From UBA6623 sp965238125 (GTDB lineage: Bacteria; Acidobacteriota; Terriglobia; Bryobacterales; UBA6623): DNA of 64,000 bases. The translations under genes were made by a program, and so were the position numbers. The number at the start of each line of letters is the position of its first letter. The stretch's first letter is position 1. The DNA lies in NCBI GenBank assembly GCA_965238125.1, contig OZ250179.1, positions 1,426,001-1,490,000 of the forward strand, read 5' to 3'. Shown in pieces: positions 62,509 through 64,000 of the stretch. The notes below the pieces were generated by a model. The model saw nothing but the letters and a program-made list of their open reading frames with translations, was not told the origin of the DNA and did no database searches.

Positions 62509-63708
62509 CTATGGCAAATCCGCCGTCCCGACGCTTCCGCCGCGAATGAGTTCTTGGATCTCTTCCTCCTTGTACCCGAGTTCGCCCAGCACCTCGACGC
62601 TGTGTTCGCCCGCCTTGGGAGGAACCCTCCTGGCCCCGGGTCGGTCGCCGTCAAACCGCAACGGGAATCCGAGGTCGCGATAGTCGGGAATCCGAGGATG
62701 AGGGTAGGGCTCGAACATCTTGTTCGCCCGCACCTGCGGGTCGTTGACGATCTGATCGATGCTCTGAATCGGCGAGCAGGGCACGCGATGTTCTTCGAGC
62801 AAAGCACGCAGTTCGGCGGTGGAAAATTCACGAGTCCGGGCGGTTAGAATTGCAAGCAGTTCCGTTTTGTGCGCGACGCGCGACGCGTTGCCTTGGAAGC
62901 GCGTGTCGGAGGCCGTCTCTTCCAGACCTAAGGCCTCGCACAAGCGAACAAAGATCCGGTCATTGCCGCCCGAGATCATCAACTCGCCGTCGTTCGTCGG
63001 GAAGGCTTCATAGGGAGTGATCATGCCCAGGCCCGAGCCTTTGCGTTGCGGTACTTCACCCGAGGCTAGGTAACCATAGAGGTGATAGCTCACCCAAGCC
63101 AACGACGTATCGAGCAAAGAGGCTTCCACGTGGGTTCCGCGGCCGCTGCTGTCGCGTTCCCGCAATGCCGCCAGGATCCCCAGCGCGGTCAACATGCCCG
63201 TGCCCAAATCAATCACCGAGGCCCCGCAACGCGCGGGCGGGCTTTCGGGATGTCCGGTGATGGACATCATCCCGCTATAGGCCTGCATCAGCGGATCATA
63301 ACCGGGGGTCTGAGCCAGCGGACCTTCCGGGCCGAAACCGGTGATCGAGGCATAGACCAACGCCGGGTATTTCGCTTGAAGGCGCTCGTGGCCAAACCCC
63401 AGGGACTCGATCACGCCCTTCCGAAACGCTTGGACGAAAATGTCCGCGCGGTCGACGAGCCGCTCGAGGACCTGGCGTCCGCCGTCGGATTTGAGGTCGA
63501 CGACGAGGCTGCGTTTGTTCCGGTTCGACGAAAGGAACAACGGGGTATCGCCGCCCCAAAAAGGCGGACCCCACTGCCGAGCGGGGTCGCCGCCCGGGGG
63601 CTCGACCTTGACGACGTCGGCGCCCAAATCCGCCAGGATTTGCGTGCAATAGGGCCCGGCGATATTGAGCGATAGGTCAACAACGCGCAAGCCTTCAAGA
63701 ATGTTCAT
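62509..63708 (-). CDS. CaiB/BaiF-family (class III) CoA-transferase
   Basis: 399 residues, ATG 63708. LRVVDLSLNIAGPYCTQILA and ADLGADVVKVEPPGGD are the family start; the catalytic aspartate is Asp138 in GYDPLMQAYSG. The enzyme moves CoA between carboxylic acids. No dehydrogenase or dehydratase gene is nearby to name the acid. The C-terminus (ELIRGGSVGT) is complete. Confidence 0.9.
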   Translation of the reverse strand: MNILEGLRVVDLSLNIAGPYCTQILADLGADVVKVEPPGGDPARQWGPPFWGGDTPLFLSSNRNKRSLVVDLKSDGGRQVLERLVDRADIFVQAFRKGVIESLGFGHERLQAKYPALVYASITGFGPEGPLAQTPGYDPLMQAYSGMMSITGHPESPPARCGASVIDLGTGMLTALGILAALRERDSSGRGTHVEASLLDTSLAWVSYHLYGYLASGEVPQRKGSGLGMITPYEAFPTNDGELMISGGNDRIFVRLCEALGLEETASDTRFQGNASRVAHKTELLAILTARTREFSTAELRALLEEHRVPCSPIQSIDQIVNDPQVRANKMFEPYPHPRIPDYRDLGFPLRFDGDRPGARRVPPKAGEHSVEVLGELGYKEEEIQELIRGGSVGTADLP

Positions 63709-63830
63709 CGGCCTTCGGTGATCGAGCGAAGCTTGGGGCGGTTCTCCGTAAGCGAAAACACCCCTGGAAGCGGGTTATTATAGAGCGCTGAGCGGCCCGC
63801 CGCAATGACGGGTCGCCGAGAGGCAACCCC

Positions 63831-64000
63831 ATGAGAAGCAGAGCCCGGCAGTTCCCTCTCTTACTTATTGGGCTCTGGTTGATGTCATGTGCCGCGCCCC
63901 AAGACTCGGCACGGCTGCCCATCCCGGATTGCCTCGTGGTTCTCACCTTCGACGACGGAAACAAGCCGGACTTCGCCTATGTCGCTCCTCTGCTCGAGAA
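63831..64000 (+). CDS. Polysaccharide-deacetylase-like lipoprotein (partial, runs off right edge)
   Basis: 56 codons from ATG 63831, with GAGAGG about 9 nt upstream. A lipoprotein signal (LLLIGLWLMSCAA, lipobox LMSC) precedes VVLTFDDGNKPDFAYV, the first NodB motif. The processing enzymes Lgt and LspA are encoded at 6.5-7.8 kb. TATTAT at 63776-63781 is a likely -10. The rest lies outside the window. Confidence 0.75.
   Translation, partial: MRSRARQFPLLLIGLWLMSCAAPQDSARLPIPDCLVVLTFDDGNKPDFAYVAPLLE

Overview
This is a GC-rich bacterial chromosome segment, most likely from an Acidobacteriota member. The clearest pointers are a secreted protein of the acidobacterial VWFA-related type (13200-14237), a beta-propeller-repeat protein with the C-terminal domain typical of Solibacter-like proteins (35729-36633), a CarboxypepD-like plus TPR secreted protein, a TonB-family protein, and Tat-exported oxidoreductase and isomerase-like proteins. 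No rRNA, tRNA or CRISPR array was seen.

Region 1 (1-15.6 kb) is ordinary, well-kept chromosome. A leftward cluster holds ftsY, ribD, ribE, a LOG-family gene, an SGNH hydrolase and a membrane protein. It is followed by a Tat-exported sugar-isomerase-like gene, the lipoprotein-processing pair lspA-lgt, a Gfo/Idh/MocA oxidoreductase, a polytopic membrane protein, an orphan Flp pilin, a polysaccharide deacetylase, a VWA protein and a TonB protein.

Region 2 (about 15.6-40.8 kb) is an insertion-sequence graveyard. It has three 1666-bp IS1380-family copies, one IS630-family copy (its twin lies at 60 kb), one complete ISKra4-family element with a 9-bp target duplication, and two nested decayed integrase-type elements. 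Between them lie broken host genes: a split sulfatase, ECF sigma, antiporter, DoxX, ThuA, histidine kinase, NYN nuclease, SBBP protein and Gfo fragments. Some genes still look intact: groES without groEL beside it, an organophosphate-type MFS carrier, an isoprenylcysteine-methyltransferase-like enzyme, a truncated haemoglobin, a small secreted protein, an HU/IHF protein and a DUF2784 protein.

Region 3 (40.8-64 kb) returns to ordinary chromosome. It holds a DinB protein, an ACP plus ketoacyl-synthase pair, a TipAS-type MerR regulator with a textbook 19-bp-spacer promoter, a subtilase, a hybrid histidine kinase broken by three lesions, TPR, zinc-ribbon and TerB proteins, a class III aminotransferase, a 1338-residue secreted zinc protease with five nearly identical 345-bp repeats, LigD, an acyl-CoA thioesterase, a secreted proline-rich protein, a cupin, a CaiB/BaiF CoA-transferase and the start of a lipoprotein deacetylase.

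No clearly novel multi-gene system was found. The most noteworthy signals are the element-boundary structures, two probable programmed frameshifts, dispersed solo ISKra4-like ends, the MerR promoter, and several short palindromes or iterated motifs in otherwise empty DNA.
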